In this document: piece by piece, positions 1 through 6,330 of the stretch
Position numbering within the stretch: the first letter of the stretch is position 1
Layout of the letters: each line of letters starts with the position of its first letter
Source of the DNA: Nitrospinae bacterium CG11_big_fil_rev_8_21_14_0_20_56_8
Lineage (GTDB): Bacteria > Nitrospinota > Nitrospinia > Nitrospinales > VA-1
Reading direction: 5' to 3'
Length of the DNA: 12,353 nt
Assembly (NCBI GenBank): GCA_002796165.1
Contig: PCWF01000155.1
Span: 1 to 12,353, forward strand
Position numbers and translations under genes: made by a program
Notes under the pieces: model-generated
The model's input: the letters and a program-made list of their open reading frames with translations, nothing else
The model's database searches: none
What the model was told of the DNA's origin: nothing

Positions 1-524
1 ATGCCCACAGCGATCCCCGAAGAGCCATTGGTCAGCAGTTGGGGAAACGCGGCCGGAAGAACCACCGGTTCTTCCAGGGAATCGTCATAGTTGGGCGTGA
101 AGCGGACGGTGTTTTTTTCCAGGTCGCGCAAAAGCTCCTGCGTAATCTCGGCCATGCGCACCTCCGTGTACCGCATCGCGGCCGGGGGGTCGCCGTCCAC
201 GGACCCGAAGTTGCCCTGGCCGTCCACAATCGTGTAGCGCTGGGAGAAATCCTGCGCCAGCCGGACAATGGTGTCGTATACCGCCGTCTCGCCGTGTGGA
301 TGGTATTTACCGATCACGTCCCCGACAATACGCGCCGATTTCCGGTAGGGCCGGTTGAAGGTATTGCTGGCCTCGTGCATGGCAAACAGGACCCGCCGAT
401 GTACCGGTTTGAGTCCGTCCCTCACATCCGGCAGAGCACGCCCGATAATTACGCTCATGGCGTAATCCAGGTAACAGTTCCGCATCTCGTCGTCTATATT
501 GATCGGCTCGATGGTCTCTGGCAT
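1..524 (-). CDS. gyrA: DNA gyrase subunit A, N-terminal part (cut by window edge)
   Basis: Catalytic subunit of the type IIA topoisomerase that introduces negative supercoils using ATP; works in the cytoplasm as GyrA2GyrB2. The visible 174 codons read MPETIEPINIDDEMRNCYLD and continue through the winged-helix breakage-reunion domain. The active-site tyrosine is Y119 in AAMRYTEVR (E. coli Y122). The quinolone-determining loop reads HPHGETAVYD, so Thr80 sits where E. coli has Ser83 and Asp84 matches Asp87; Thr is native in some bacteria and does not prove resistance. The fragment ends in NGSSGIAVG, a highly conserved GyrA stretch, so the reading frame is intact up to the edge. The start is supported by AAAGGAAG about 8 nt upstream. 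It lies 70 nt downstream of gyrB with no terminator-like hairpin between them, so the two are probably one transcript. Identity is secure; only the C-terminal half is missing. Confidence 0.97.
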   Translation of the reverse strand, partial: MPETIEPINIDDEMRNCYLDYAMSVIIGRALPDVRDGLKPVHRRVLFAMHEASNTFNRPYRKSARIVGDVIGKYHPHGETAVYDTIVRLAQDFSQRYTIVDGQGNFGSVDGDPPAAMRYTEVRMAEITQELLRDLEKNTVRFTPNYDDSLEEPVVLPAAFPQLLTNGSSGIAVG

Positions 525-594
525 GCGCGGGTCTTCCTTTCAGTCGGATTGGATCGGGAAATTAAACGCGGGGCCTGTGGGCAAATTCCGAAAG

Positions 595-3201
595 TTAAAT
601 GTCGATGTTCCTGGCTTCGAGAGCGTTTTCCTGGATAAAGTTCCGGCGCGGTTCCACCTCTTCTCCCATGAGTGTGGTGAACAATTGCTCCGATGCGACA
701 AGATCGTCCGCCCGTACCTGGAGCAGAACCCGCCTTTCGGGATCCATAGTGGTTTCCCAAAGCTGATCCGGGTTCATTTCGCCGAGGCCTTTATACCGCT
801 GGATGTAAATTCCTTTTTTCGCGTATTCAAGAACCTGGGCCAGAAGCTCCTGCGCGTTTTGGGTTTCGGTGCTTTCGCCATTCTGAACCAGCCTGAACGG
901 GGGATAATTGAACGCCTTCACCGGTTCGTAAACTTCAAGTATTTTCTGGAACAGAACGGATTCCAGAAATCCCACGTTGAATTTAATGTTGAATTCACGG
1001 CCCCGGACCGTTCCCTGAATGAAAAACTTGTACAGGTTATTTTCCTCGCTGTAATGCACCTTGATGACAATGTCCCTCAGATTTCCGTTCAGATCGAATT
1101 TCTCCAGCCCATGATCGACCTGGTTCCGCAGGCGGCCCTGTTCGTCTTTTTCCAGCTCGATCCCCAGCTTGGCCAACGTCCCGTCCGCAGACCAGTCCAC
1201 GTGGCCCCCGTTTGAAAATTCCAGCGGAACCTGAGCGAGGGAACCGGACTGGTAATTGATTTTTTCCCGGCTGGCGGGATCGAGCAGATCGTCCAGAATC
1301 TGCACGATGATGTGAAGGATGCTGTCCATGGATTCGAAACTGGAACGGTCGACCTTCAGCTTGACCAGGCTGTTGATCAAGTCCGCGGGGATATTGTTTT
1401 TTACGACCTGGTCGAAACATTCCTGATACCGGACCAGTTGATTGACCATACCGACCAATTCGTTTCCCGTGTAGAACTTCCCGTTTTCCGAGGTATGGAT
1501 TTCAATTTTTTCGGTTCCCTTTTCGACCAGAAAACGGAACAGGGATTTCTCGTTTTTCATGTACTCTTCCAGCTTGCCCTTTTTGATTTTATATAAGGGC
1601 GGCTGGGCGATATACAGGTACCCGCGCTTGACCAGCTCCAGCATCTGGCGGAAAAAGAACGTCAGAAGGAGCGTCCGGATGTGGGCCCCGTCCACGTCGG
1701 CATCGGTCATAATGATGACTTTGTGGTAGCGCAGGTTTTCAATTTTAAAATCGCCGCCGATTCCGGTTCCCAAGGCGGTGATCAGGGTTCGAATCTCGTC
1801 ACTGCTGATCATCTTCTCGTATCGGGCTTTTTCGACATTCAGGATTTTTCCTTTGATGGGAAGAATAGCCTGATAAAACCGGTTCCGGCCCTGTTTGGCG
1901 GAACCGCCGGCGGAGTCCCCTTCGACGATGTAAAGTTCGGATTTTTCGGGATCCTTTTCGGAACAATCCGCCAACTTTCCGGGAAGCGCGCTGATCTCCA
2001 GGGCATTTTTCCGGCGTACCAGGTCCTTCGCCTTTTTCGCGGCTTCCCGTGCCTGTGCGGCGGCGATGGTTTTGGCCACGATCGATTTGGCAATCGCGGG
2101 ATTTTCTTCAAACACCTGGCCCAACCGATCGTTAACAATCTGCTCGACGATCCCTTTCACCTCGGTGTTACCCAACTTACCCTTGGTCTGACCCTCGAAC
2201 TGGGGTTCCGGAATTTTGAGACTGAGCACGGCGATCAATCCCTCCCGGGTATCCTCCCCGGTCAGGCTCACTCCCGCATTTTTCAGCATCGCGTTTTGCA
2301 CGGCGTAGGAGTTGATCGTTCGCGTCAATGCGGACCGAAACCCGCTCAGATGCGTCCCCCCGTCCCGGGTATTCACGTTATTCACGTACGAAAACGTCTC
2401 TTCGGCGTATCCGTCGTTATATTGCAACGCCAACTCGAGATAACAGTTTTCCCGTTCCACTTCGAAATAGATCGGTGGGGAATGAATCGCCTTCTTGTTT
2501 TTGCTCAGGTGCTCGATGAAGGAACCGATCCCACCCTCGTAGAAAAATTCCTTGTCCTTGCCATCGCGCTCGTCGTGAAGGTGAATATGGACGCCCTTGT
2601 TGAGAAAGGACAACTCCCGCAAGCGGTTGGACAGTATTTCAAAACTCAGCGTGAGATCTTCAAAAATAGTGGGATCGGGTTTGAAGCGGATCTTGGTCCC
2701 GGTGAGGTTGGTTTTGCCAATGACTTCCAGACGGGAAACGGGTTTTCCCAGCTGATATTTCTGGCAATAGATCTGGTCGTTCCTCTTGATCTCCAGATGC
2801 AACGTTTCCGAGAGGGCGTTGACCACCGAGGCGCCGACTCCATGCAGGCCCGCAGAAACCTTGTAGCTGTCTTTATTGAACTTGCCCCCGGCGTGCAGAA
2901 TGGTCATGACTACCTCTGCGGCCGGGATATTCTTGTCGGGATGAATATCCACCGGGATCCCGCGTCCGTCATCGGTAACGGTAACGCTGTTATCCAGATG
3001 GATAATGACTCGAATCTCCTTGCAATATCCGCTGATCGCTTCATCGATACTGTTGTCGACCAGTTCGAACACCAGATGATGGAGTCCATCGGTCCCGGTT
3101 CCTCCAATGTACATGGCGGGACGCTTGCGAACGGCCTCCAGGCCTTCGAGGATTTTGATGTTTTCCGAATTGTATGTCGGTTTGCTCTGCACGGGTTCCA
3201 T
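595..3201 (-). CDS. gyrB: DNA gyrase subunit B
   Basis: ATPase and TOPRIM subunit of gyrase, 868 aa. The N-terminal GHKL ATPase domain shows HHLVFELVDNSIDEA (catalytic E46, Mg-binding N50), DDGRGIPVDIH (D77) and the glycine-rich lid SAGLHGVGASVVNALS. The transducer domain follows to about residue 395. The TOPRIM domain shows VEGDSAGGSAKQGR (E427), PIKGKILNVEKAR and MTDADVDGAH (D500, D502, D504). Near the end is IQRYKGLGEMNPDQLWETTM, the conserved GyrA-binding tail. Residues up to TOPRIM are collinear with E. coli GyrB (804 aa) within a few positions. The extra length, about 60 residues, lies in the region after residue 505, where proteobacterial-type GyrB carries its large insertion. ParE is an alternative in principle, but the insertion and the adjacent gyrA argue for GyrB. 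The start at 3201 gives the expected N-terminus, though no good Shine-Dalgarno precedes it (only AAGAAA). Confidence 0.97.
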   Translation of the reverse strand: MEPVQSKPTYNSENIKILEGLEAVRKRPAMYIGGTGTDGLHHLVFELVDNSIDEAISGYCKEIRVIIHLDNSVTVTDDGRGIPVDIHPDKNIPAAEVVMTILHAGGKFNKDSYKVSAGLHGVGASVVNALSETLHLEIKRNDQIYCQKYQLGKPVSRLEVIGKTNLTGTKIRFKPDPTIFEDLTLSFEILSNRLRELSFLNKGVHIHLHDERDGKDKEFFYEGGIGSFIEHLSKNKKAIHSPPIYFEVERENCYLELALQYNDGYAEETFSYVNNVNTRDGGTHLSGFRSALTRTINSYAVQNAMLKNAGVSLTGEDTREGLIAVLSLKIPEPQFEGQTKGKLGNTEVKGIVEQIVNDRLGQVFEENPAIAKSIVAKTIAAAQAREAAKKAKDLVRRKNALEISALPGKLADCSEKDPEKSELYIVEGDSAGGSAKQGRNRFYQAILPIKGKILNVEKARYEKMISSDEIRTLITALGTGIGGDFKIENLRYHKVIIMTDADVDGAHIRTLLLTFFFRQMLELVKRGYLYIAQPPLYKIKKGKLEEYMKNEKSLFRFLVEKGTEKIEIHTSENGKFYTGNELVGMVNQLVRYQECFDQVVKNNIPADLINSLVKLKVDRSSFESMDSILHIIVQILDDLLDPASREKINYQSGSLAQVPLEFSNGGHVDWSADGTLAKLGIELEKDEQGRLRNQVDHGLEKFDLNGNLRDIVIKVHYSEENNLYKFFIQGTVRGREFNIKFNVGFLESVLFQKILEVYEPVKAFNYPPFRLVQNGESTETQNAQELLAQVLEYAKKGIYIQRYKGLGEMNPDQLWETTMDPERRVLLQVRADDLVASEQLFTTLMGEEVEPRRNFIQENALEARNIDI

Positions 3202-3381
3202 CGACAGTTATTTCTTAGATAAGAGTTTTATAAAGAAAATAGAAAGAAGAAGGAGTAGAGCACATCCAAGGTGTGGAGTAGCAGTCTAACCTGGCGAATC
3301 TAAAGGTAAATCCGGAAGAACAAATTGTTGGCAACGTTGTTGATTTCCCCGGGAGAAAAGGTATAGTTTTTCTTCCATATT

Positions 3382-3387
3382 ATTATA
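3382..3387 (-). promoter_or_regulatory. Candidate gyrB -10 element (TATAAT)
   Basis: On the minus strand this is a perfect sigma70 -10 hexamer, TATAAT, followed by AT-rich DNA, placing a start near 3375. No good -35 lies at 17 nt. The best match is TTGTGA at a 20-nt spacing, which falls on the DnaA box. The poor -35 suggests either an activated promoter or an accidental match in AT-rich DNA. Confidence 0.45.
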
Positions 3388-3403
3388 ACCGATTTCACTC
3401 CCG

Positions 3404-3412
3404 TTATTCACA
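3404..3412 (+). promoter_or_regulatory. DnaA box, TTATTCACA (matches TTATNCACA)
   Basis: Nine of nine positions match the relaxed consensus TTATNCACA. It lies 16 bp upstream, in the gyrB direction, of the candidate -10, and overlaps where a -35 element would sit. DnaA bound here could open the origin or control gyrB transcription. The match and position are seen; binding is inferred. Confidence 0.6.
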
Positions 3413-3436
3413 ATTTTTACGGTCTTTTTCAACAAA

Positions 3437-3445
3437 TTATCCACG
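3437..3445 (+). promoter_or_regulatory. DnaA box variant, TTATCCACG, overlapping the dnaA stop codon
   Basis: Matches the consensus TTATCCACA at 8 of 9 positions and has the same orientation as the box 24 bp away (33 bp start to start, roughly three helical turns). It includes the dnaA stop codon. Same orientation and helical phasing are what cooperative DnaA binding would favour, which makes a chance hit less likely but does not exclude it. Confidence 0.5.
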
Positions 3446-4792
3446 TTCTATTTTTTTGACGATTTGCTCGATGGATCGAGCTAACTCATTATCTTTACTA
3501 ACTAATCCAGAAATTTTTTTGTAGGAAAAAATGACGGTGGTGTGATCTTTCCCGCCGAACTGCCGCCCGATGTCGGGAAGGGATGCTTTGGTGTATTCCC
3601 GCGATAAATACATGGCCACCTGGCGGGGAATCGAGATGTCCCGGGACCTCTTTTTCGACTTCAAATCGGCCACTTTTATATTGAAATGGGAGGCCACCGT
3701 TTTGAGAATTTTTGGGATGTTGAAGTTCTTGTTTTTGTCGTAGGTGAAGTCCTTGAGCACGTCCCGCGCCAGCTCCAGGGTGATCTGGCAATGCGTAAAC
3801 GAGGCGTAGGCGATGATGCGCAGAAGGAGCCCTTCCAGTTCGCGGATATTCGTTTTAATGTTATCGGCGATGAATAAAGCGACGTCTCTCGGAATGGGTT
3901 TCTGGTGAAACTCGGCTTTTTTGTAGAGAATCGCGACCTTGGTTTCGAGGTCCGGCAATTTAATATCGGCGATGAGGCCCGACTCCAGCCGGGACCGCAA
4001 GCGTTCCTCGAAATCGTGAATATCTTTCGGGTATTTGTCGCTGGAGAGAACAACCTGTTTGTGCGAATCGTACAGACTGTTGAAGGTATAGAAAAACTCC
4101 TCCTGGGTGCGTTCTTTTCCCGCAATAAACTGAATGTCATCCACCAGAAGGACGTCCAGCGGGCGATAACGCGAACGAAACGCGGGCATGCGGTCTTTTC
4201 TTAAAGATTCGATCAGGTCAACCGTAAACCGCTCCGCGGTCAGGTAATGGACGCGGGTATCCTGTTTTTCCTGCAGGATCGTGTTGCCGATCGCATGGAG
4301 CAGATGAGTTTTGCCCAACCCCACGCCGCCGTAAATAAAGAGCGGGTTATATTTCTGAGCCGGGTGGTTCGCAACCACCTGCGCCGCCGCATGGGCGAAC
4401 TGGTTGCTGGTTCCCACCACAAAATTTGAAAAGGTATACCGGGGATTGACGGCGTGAGGGTGCTCCTCGGTCGATCCCGCCTTCCGGTTCGGAACCAGGT
4501 TATCGGCAATCGCCTCGGCGGGGGTTTTATTCTCCTCGATAAACTCCGATTCGATAAAAAATTTGATCCCCAGTTTTTTCCCGGATACTTTTTCCAGAGC
4601 CGATGCAATGAGGTCCCGGTAATTCTCCGACAAACAACGCCGGTAAAAATGGTTGGGCACCGCCAACGTGGCGGACGTTTCATTCATCGACTTCAAGTAT
4701 GTGGGGGAGAACCAGGTGGCAAAGTTTTCAGGAAGGATTTGAATTTCAATAGTTTCGAGACACTTGTTCCAAAGGACTTCTTTGGCATCCAT
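3437..4792 (-). CDS. dnaA: Chromosomal replication initiator protein DnaA
   Basis: AAA+ initiator that binds DnaA boxes, oligomerises with ATP and unwinds oriC so that the helicase can load; 451 aa, normal for the family. Domain I (about 1-85) begins MDAKEVLWNKCLETIEIQIL with the conserved W8 helix region. A short variable linker follows (about 86-115). The AAA+ domain opens with NPRYTFSNFVVGTSNQFAHA and has Walker A GGVGLGKTH (155-163, K161 T162), Walker B LLVDDIQF (D218, D219) and ERLRSRLESGL (264-273) with the arginine-finger region. Domain IV carries the DnaA-box-reading helix-turn-helix, with the signature GGKDHTTV (413-420). The start at 4792 fits family length, but no Shine-Dalgarno is visible upstream. 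Downstream lies gyrB rather than the usual dnaN. The phage-like genes begin about 570 bp upstream in the opposite direction. Confidence 0.98.
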   Translation of the reverse strand: MDAKEVLWNKCLETIEIQILPENFATWFSPTYLKSMNETSATLAVPNHFYRRCLSENYRDLIASALEKVSGKKLGIKFFIESEFIEENKTPAEAIADNLVPNRKAGSTEEHPHAVNPRYTFSNFVVGTSNQFAHAAAQVVANHPAQKYNPLFIYGGVGLGKTHLLHAIGNTILQEKQDTRVHYLTAERFTVDLIESLRKDRMPAFRSRYRPLDVLLVDDIQFIAGKERTQEEFFYTFNSLYDSHKQVVLSSDKYPKDIHDFEERLRSRLESGLIADIKLPDLETKVAILYKKAEFHQKPIPRDVALFIADNIKTNIRELEGLLLRIIAYASFTHCQITLELARDVLKDFTYDKNKNFNIPKILKTVASHFNIKVADLKSKKRSRDISIPRQVAMYLSREYTKASLPDIGRQFGGKDHTTVIFSYKKISGLVSKDNELARSIEQIVKKIERG

Positions 4793-4843
4793 AGAGGCGT
4801 CTTTTGAGGAAAAATTTTTGTAAGGGTGGGATGAACGGTGGCC

Positions 4844-4872
4844 ATGTTAGTAAAACGTTTGGCAAAAATCAA
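4844..4872 (-). promoter_or_regulatory. Candidate dnaA promoter
   Basis: Minus-strand TTGATT (complement of 4867-4872), a 17-nt spacer, then TAACAT (complement of 4844-4849); each hexamer matches the sigma70 consensus at 4 of 6 positions. It would give a leader of about 45 nt. The match is moderate and other pairs further upstream in the AT-rich stretch 4895-4975 are possible. Confidence 0.35.
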
Positions 4873-4876
4873 CCTT

Positions 4877-4887
4877 AAAGGAGGTGA
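4877..4887 (+). other. Perfect extended Shine-Dalgarno-like string without a gene
   Basis: AAAGGAGGTGA is an exact complement of the 11 last bases typical of bacterial 16S rRNA (TCACCTCCTTT). On the plus strand no ATG, GTG or TTG at useful spacing opens more than a few codons. On the minus strand it lies upstream of the candidate dnaA promoter, so it would be in a dnaA leader only if a more distal promoter is used, where it would read as an anti-Shine-Dalgarno. Role unknown; chance is possible. Confidence 0.35.
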
Positions 4888-5060
4888 AGGATCATCGCTA
4901 AGAAATAAGATAAGGATTAACAAGATGATCTGAATGAAATTTTTTTTAGATTTTTGTTTGAATCGAGTTTAGTTTTCGGGACCCTTCCACCGGCTCGCCT
5001 GAATTCCCTTTCTTTTTCGTAAGTTATCCTCGAACCCCCTTTCGCCATTTGCCATTTATA

Positions 5061-5084
5061 GGAGGGAAGGAAATCCTCTCCTCC
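5061..5084. repeat. Imperfect inverted repeat
   Basis: GGAGG (5061-5065) pairs with CCTCC (5080-5084) and GGA (5069-5071) with TCC (5074-5076), with a poorly paired 3-nt stretch between. It is purine-rich on the left and pyrimidine-rich on the right. Possibly a transcription terminator or operator; no T run follows, so a terminator is not favoured. Confidence 0.35.
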
Positions 5085-5159
5085 CGAAAGGCAAACGAAG
5101 CGCGGGATTTTACCTCCCCGCAATTTTGCAAATTTGTCCGCGAAAACAGAAGGGACTCA

Positions 5160-5178
5160 CGTTCCCTTTCCGGGAACG
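5160..5178. repeat. Inverted repeat CGTTCCC-5nt-GGGAACG
   Basis: Perfect 7-bp arms with a 5-nt centre (TTTCC). Size and symmetry fit an operator for a dimeric repressor or a short hairpin. It is the first of three perfect or near-perfect inverted repeats packed into 68 bp, so it may be part of a regulatory or recombination site. Confidence 0.5.
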
Positions 5179-5188
5179 ATGAACTCTA

Positions 5189-5203
5189 CCTTGAAATTCA
5201 AGG
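5189..5203. repeat. Inverted repeat CCTTGAA-1nt-TTCAAGG
   Basis: Perfect 7-bp arms around a single central A. With only one central base it cannot form a good hairpin, so a double-stranded protein-binding site is more likely than an RNA structure. It lies 10 bp after the previous inverted repeat. Confidence 0.5.
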
Positions 5204-5204
5204 G

Positions 5205-5227
5205 TCGCGGGAGGGGTCGAACCGCGA
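5205..5227. repeat. Inverted repeat TCGCGG-11nt-CCGCGA, with tRNA T-arm-like core
   Basis: Perfect 6-bp arms with an 11-nt centre. On the minus strand the centre reads GGTTCGACCCC, resembling the T-loop consensus of tRNAs. No acceptor stem, anticodon arm or CCA end can be fitted around it, so this is not a tRNA gene. A remnant left by integration into a tRNA is conceivable but unproven. Confidence 0.4.
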
Positions 5228-5304
5228 AAACTTGTTTTTCTCAAGGGGACCGAAAATATCGATCCTGCCCATCCATGCGCGCACCGGATGAGAGCCTGCC
5301 TGTT

Positions 5305-5334
5305 CGGGGCGGGGCAATTCATGCCCCGTCCCCG
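5305..5334 (+). repeat. Strong GC-rich stem-loop before the phage genes
   Basis: Left arm 5305-5316 (CGGGGCGGGGCA) pairs with right arm 5322-5334 (TGCCCCGTCCCCG) with one bulged base and a 5-nt loop. A run of seven T (5342-5348) follows 7 nt later. It could end plus-strand transcription entering from the spacer, although the gap before the T run is long for a classical terminator. It also resembles dispersed GGGGC-type intergenic palindromes; compare the element at 11384-11411. Confidence 0.5.
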
Positions 5335-5360
5335 ACCCACCTTTTTTTGAGAAGAGGGCC

Positions 5361-5753
5361 ATGGGAGACCTGACCCCAAATTTTTCGCGGAGCGAGTTCG
5401 CCTGCCGTTGCGGTTGCGGGTTCGACGGGATCCGCATGGAGCTGGTGGAAAAACTGCAACGGGTTCGGGACCAGGCGGGGCCCTTGATCGTTCGTTCAGG
5501 ATGCCGATGCCCGGACCGGAACCGGAGCGAGGGCGGCAAGACCGACAGCGCCCACCTGACCGGTTGGGCGGCCGATCTGGCCTGCCCCGACAATGCCGCC
5601 CGCTACCGGCTGGCTGAAATTTTCCTTCGGGAAGGGATTCATCGTTTGGGATTCGGCGCCCACTTCATCCATGCCGATGTGCATCCGGACAAACCGGGTC
5701 GACGGATCTGGCTTTACCCGGATAAATCGCAGAGTCCACAAGTTAACGTTTAA
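5361..5753 (+). CDS. Peptidase M15A-family zinc peptidase, probable phage endolysin
   Basis: A 130-aa single-domain protein of the D-Ala-D-Ala carboxypeptidase-like M15A family, which cuts peptide cross-links of peptidoglycan. The zinc motif is seen as SAHLTGWAAD (H65 and D72, the HxxGxAxD pattern), with the third ligand H104 in GAHFIHADVH. The N-terminal SEFACRCGCGFDGI with a Cys cluster is typical of the phage and bacterial members. There is no signal peptide, so release would depend on a holin, and a holin-like protein follows 20 nt downstream. The start at 5361 is preceded by GAAGAGGG close to the ATG; an in-frame stop upstream limits alternatives. Stand-alone M15 proteins of this size are common both in phage lysis modules and in the virion or GTA cassettes of bacteria. 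Function is well supported; the role as endolysin is inferred from context. Confidence 0.88.
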   Translation: MGDLTPNFSRSEFACRCGCGFDGIRMELVEKLQRVRDQAGPLIVRSGCRCPDRNRSEGGKTDSAHLTGWAADLACPDNAARYRLAEIFLREGIHRLGFGAHFIHADVHPDKPGRRIWLYPDKSQSPQVNV

Positions 5754-5773
5754 TAAAAAAAGGAGAACACTCA

Positions 5774-5965
5774 ATGGATTGGCTACAAGGAAAAAAAACC
5801 TACATCGTTTCCAGCCTCATGGCGCTGGCTTCCCTCATGCACTTGATCACCGGGGAAATGAGCCTGCCAACATTCGTCACCAGCGACAACGTCCTGCACC
5901 TTCTGGAAGCGGTGGGCCTCACCACATTGCGCGCCGGTGTGGCGAAAAATGACGTGCAGAACTGA
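5774..5965 (+). CDS. Small membrane protein, holin-like
   Basis: A 63-aa protein starting MDWLQGKKTYIVSSLMALAS, a pattern I know from small phage proteins next to lysis genes. One hydrophobic segment (about 10-27) follows the basic start; a second, weaker one lies around 38-56 and ends in LRAGVAK. The start has a clear AGGAG 8 nt upstream. Its place right after a cell-wall peptidase and before another membrane protein suggests a holin or a holin partner, which would let the peptidase reach the periplasm. Holins share little sequence, so this is inference from size, hydrophobicity and position. Some databases carry relatives only as hypothetical phage proteins. Confidence 0.7.
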   Translation: MDWLQGKKTYIVSSLMALASLMHLITGEMSLPTFVTSDNVLHLLEAVGLTTLRAGVAKNDVQN

Positions 5966-5976
5966 ATGGGGTCCCG

Positions 5977-6330
5977 ATGTCTTCCGAATCGTTTCAGGCC
6001 CTCACCCCCTATATCAATCTCCTTCTCGTCCTGGGGGTGGGCATCATCGGCTGGTTCCTGCGCTGGATGGTCGCGCAGAATCTGCGCCACCTCACCGAGA
6101 TCCGGACCGAGATCCTGAAAATCGAAAACGACGTGAAGGAACTGGAACGCCATCGGCAGACCGACCTCAAGTACATGTACGAACACTACGTGAACAAAGA
6201 GGCGTTTTACGTGGCGGTGGGGAAAACGGAAGGACTGATCAGCCGGATCTTCGACCAGTTGAACGAACTGAGCCGGTCGGTCAACCGCGTCATCGGGGTG
6301 ATCGACGTACGGGAGAAAAACAATGAATGA
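5977..6330 (+). CDS. Membrane-anchored coiled-coil phage protein (DUF2730-like)
   Basis: A 117-aa protein with one transmembrane segment (about 12-31, INLLLVLGVGIIGWFLRW) followed by a charged helical stretch with heptad-like spacing to the end. The layout resembles DUF2730-type proteins that sit between lysis and terminase genes in Mu-like phages; I do not claim a sequence-level match. It begins 11 nt after the holin-like gene and its stop overlaps the next start by 8 nt (ATGAATGA), so it is translationally coupled to the downstream gene. It could act as a spanin or lysis regulator, or as a holin with a cytoplasmic tail. No catalytic motif is seen. Confidence 0.7.
   Translation: MSSESFQALTPYINLLLVLGVGIIGWFLRWMVAQNLRHLTEIRTEILKIENDVKELERHRQTDLKYMYEHYVNKEAFYVAVGKTEGLISRIFDQLNELSRSVNRVIGVIDVREKNNE

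Larger units (their letters stand above)
3202..3436. other. dnaA-gyrB intergenic region; candidate origin or DnaA-controlled leader
   Basis: This 235-bp stretch has no gene. It holds a perfect-consensus DnaA box (3404-3412), AT-rich DNA at 3371-3390 and 3205-3255, a perfect TATAAT reading toward gyrB (3382-3387), and short palindromes such as AACAAATTGTT around 3317. A second near-perfect DnaA box sits just across the dnaA stop codon (3437-3445). In many bacteria oriC flanks dnaA, often directly downstream, so this is the best origin candidate in the window. Two boxes are few for a full origin, so an alternative is simple DnaA regulation of gyrB. The gyrB leader implied by the TATAAT would be about 170 nt. 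I see no riboswitch that I recognise. Confidence 0.5.
4793..5360. other. Gene-free divergent region between dnaA and the phage genes
   Basis: I see no convincing gene in these 568 bp. From left to right it holds: the dnaA leader; a perfect 11-nt Shine-Dalgarno-like string (4877-4887); an AT-rich tract (about 4895-4975) that includes a run of eight T and could be promoter or unwinding DNA; the direct repeat GCCATTT GCCATTT (5044-5057); and at least five inverted repeats between 5061 and 5334 (listed separately where clear). Base composition shifts within it, from AT-rich near dnaA to GC-rich near 5300, so the chromosome/phage boundary probably lies here. No integrase, tRNA, rpmH or rnpA is present. 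The promoter of the plus-strand phage genes is not obvious; the best pair (TTGTTT, 17 nt, AATATC, near 5232-5260) is weak. Confidence 0.6.

Noticed and set aside
265..300. Thr at the quinolone position of GyrA as a resistance mutation
   Set aside because: Thr is the native residue at this position in some bacteria; without close relatives it cannot be called a mutation.
1681..3222. 513-aa plus-strand open frame antisense to gyrB
   Set aside because: It lies within the well-supported gyrB frame, shows no recognisable domain, and is a typical shadow of codon bias in the opposite strand.
3265..3285. TGTGGA followed by GTAGCAG as a half DnaA box with DnaA-trio
   Set aside because: The box has two mismatches and the trio pattern is too short and irregular to be more than chance.
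5024..5032. TTATCCTCG as a third DnaA box
   Set aside because: Two mismatches, both in the conserved ACA end, and isolated from the other boxes.
5213..5223. T-arm-like GGTTCGACCCC on the minus strand, possible tRNA or tmRNA end
   Set aside because: No acceptor stem, D-arm, anticodon arm or CCA end can be placed around it; reported only as the core of an inverted repeat.
5049..5373. Several short open frames in the dnaA/phage spacer
   Set aside because: They are basic, low-complexity translations of repeat-rich DNA, overlap each other on both strands and match nothing I know, including rpmH (L34).
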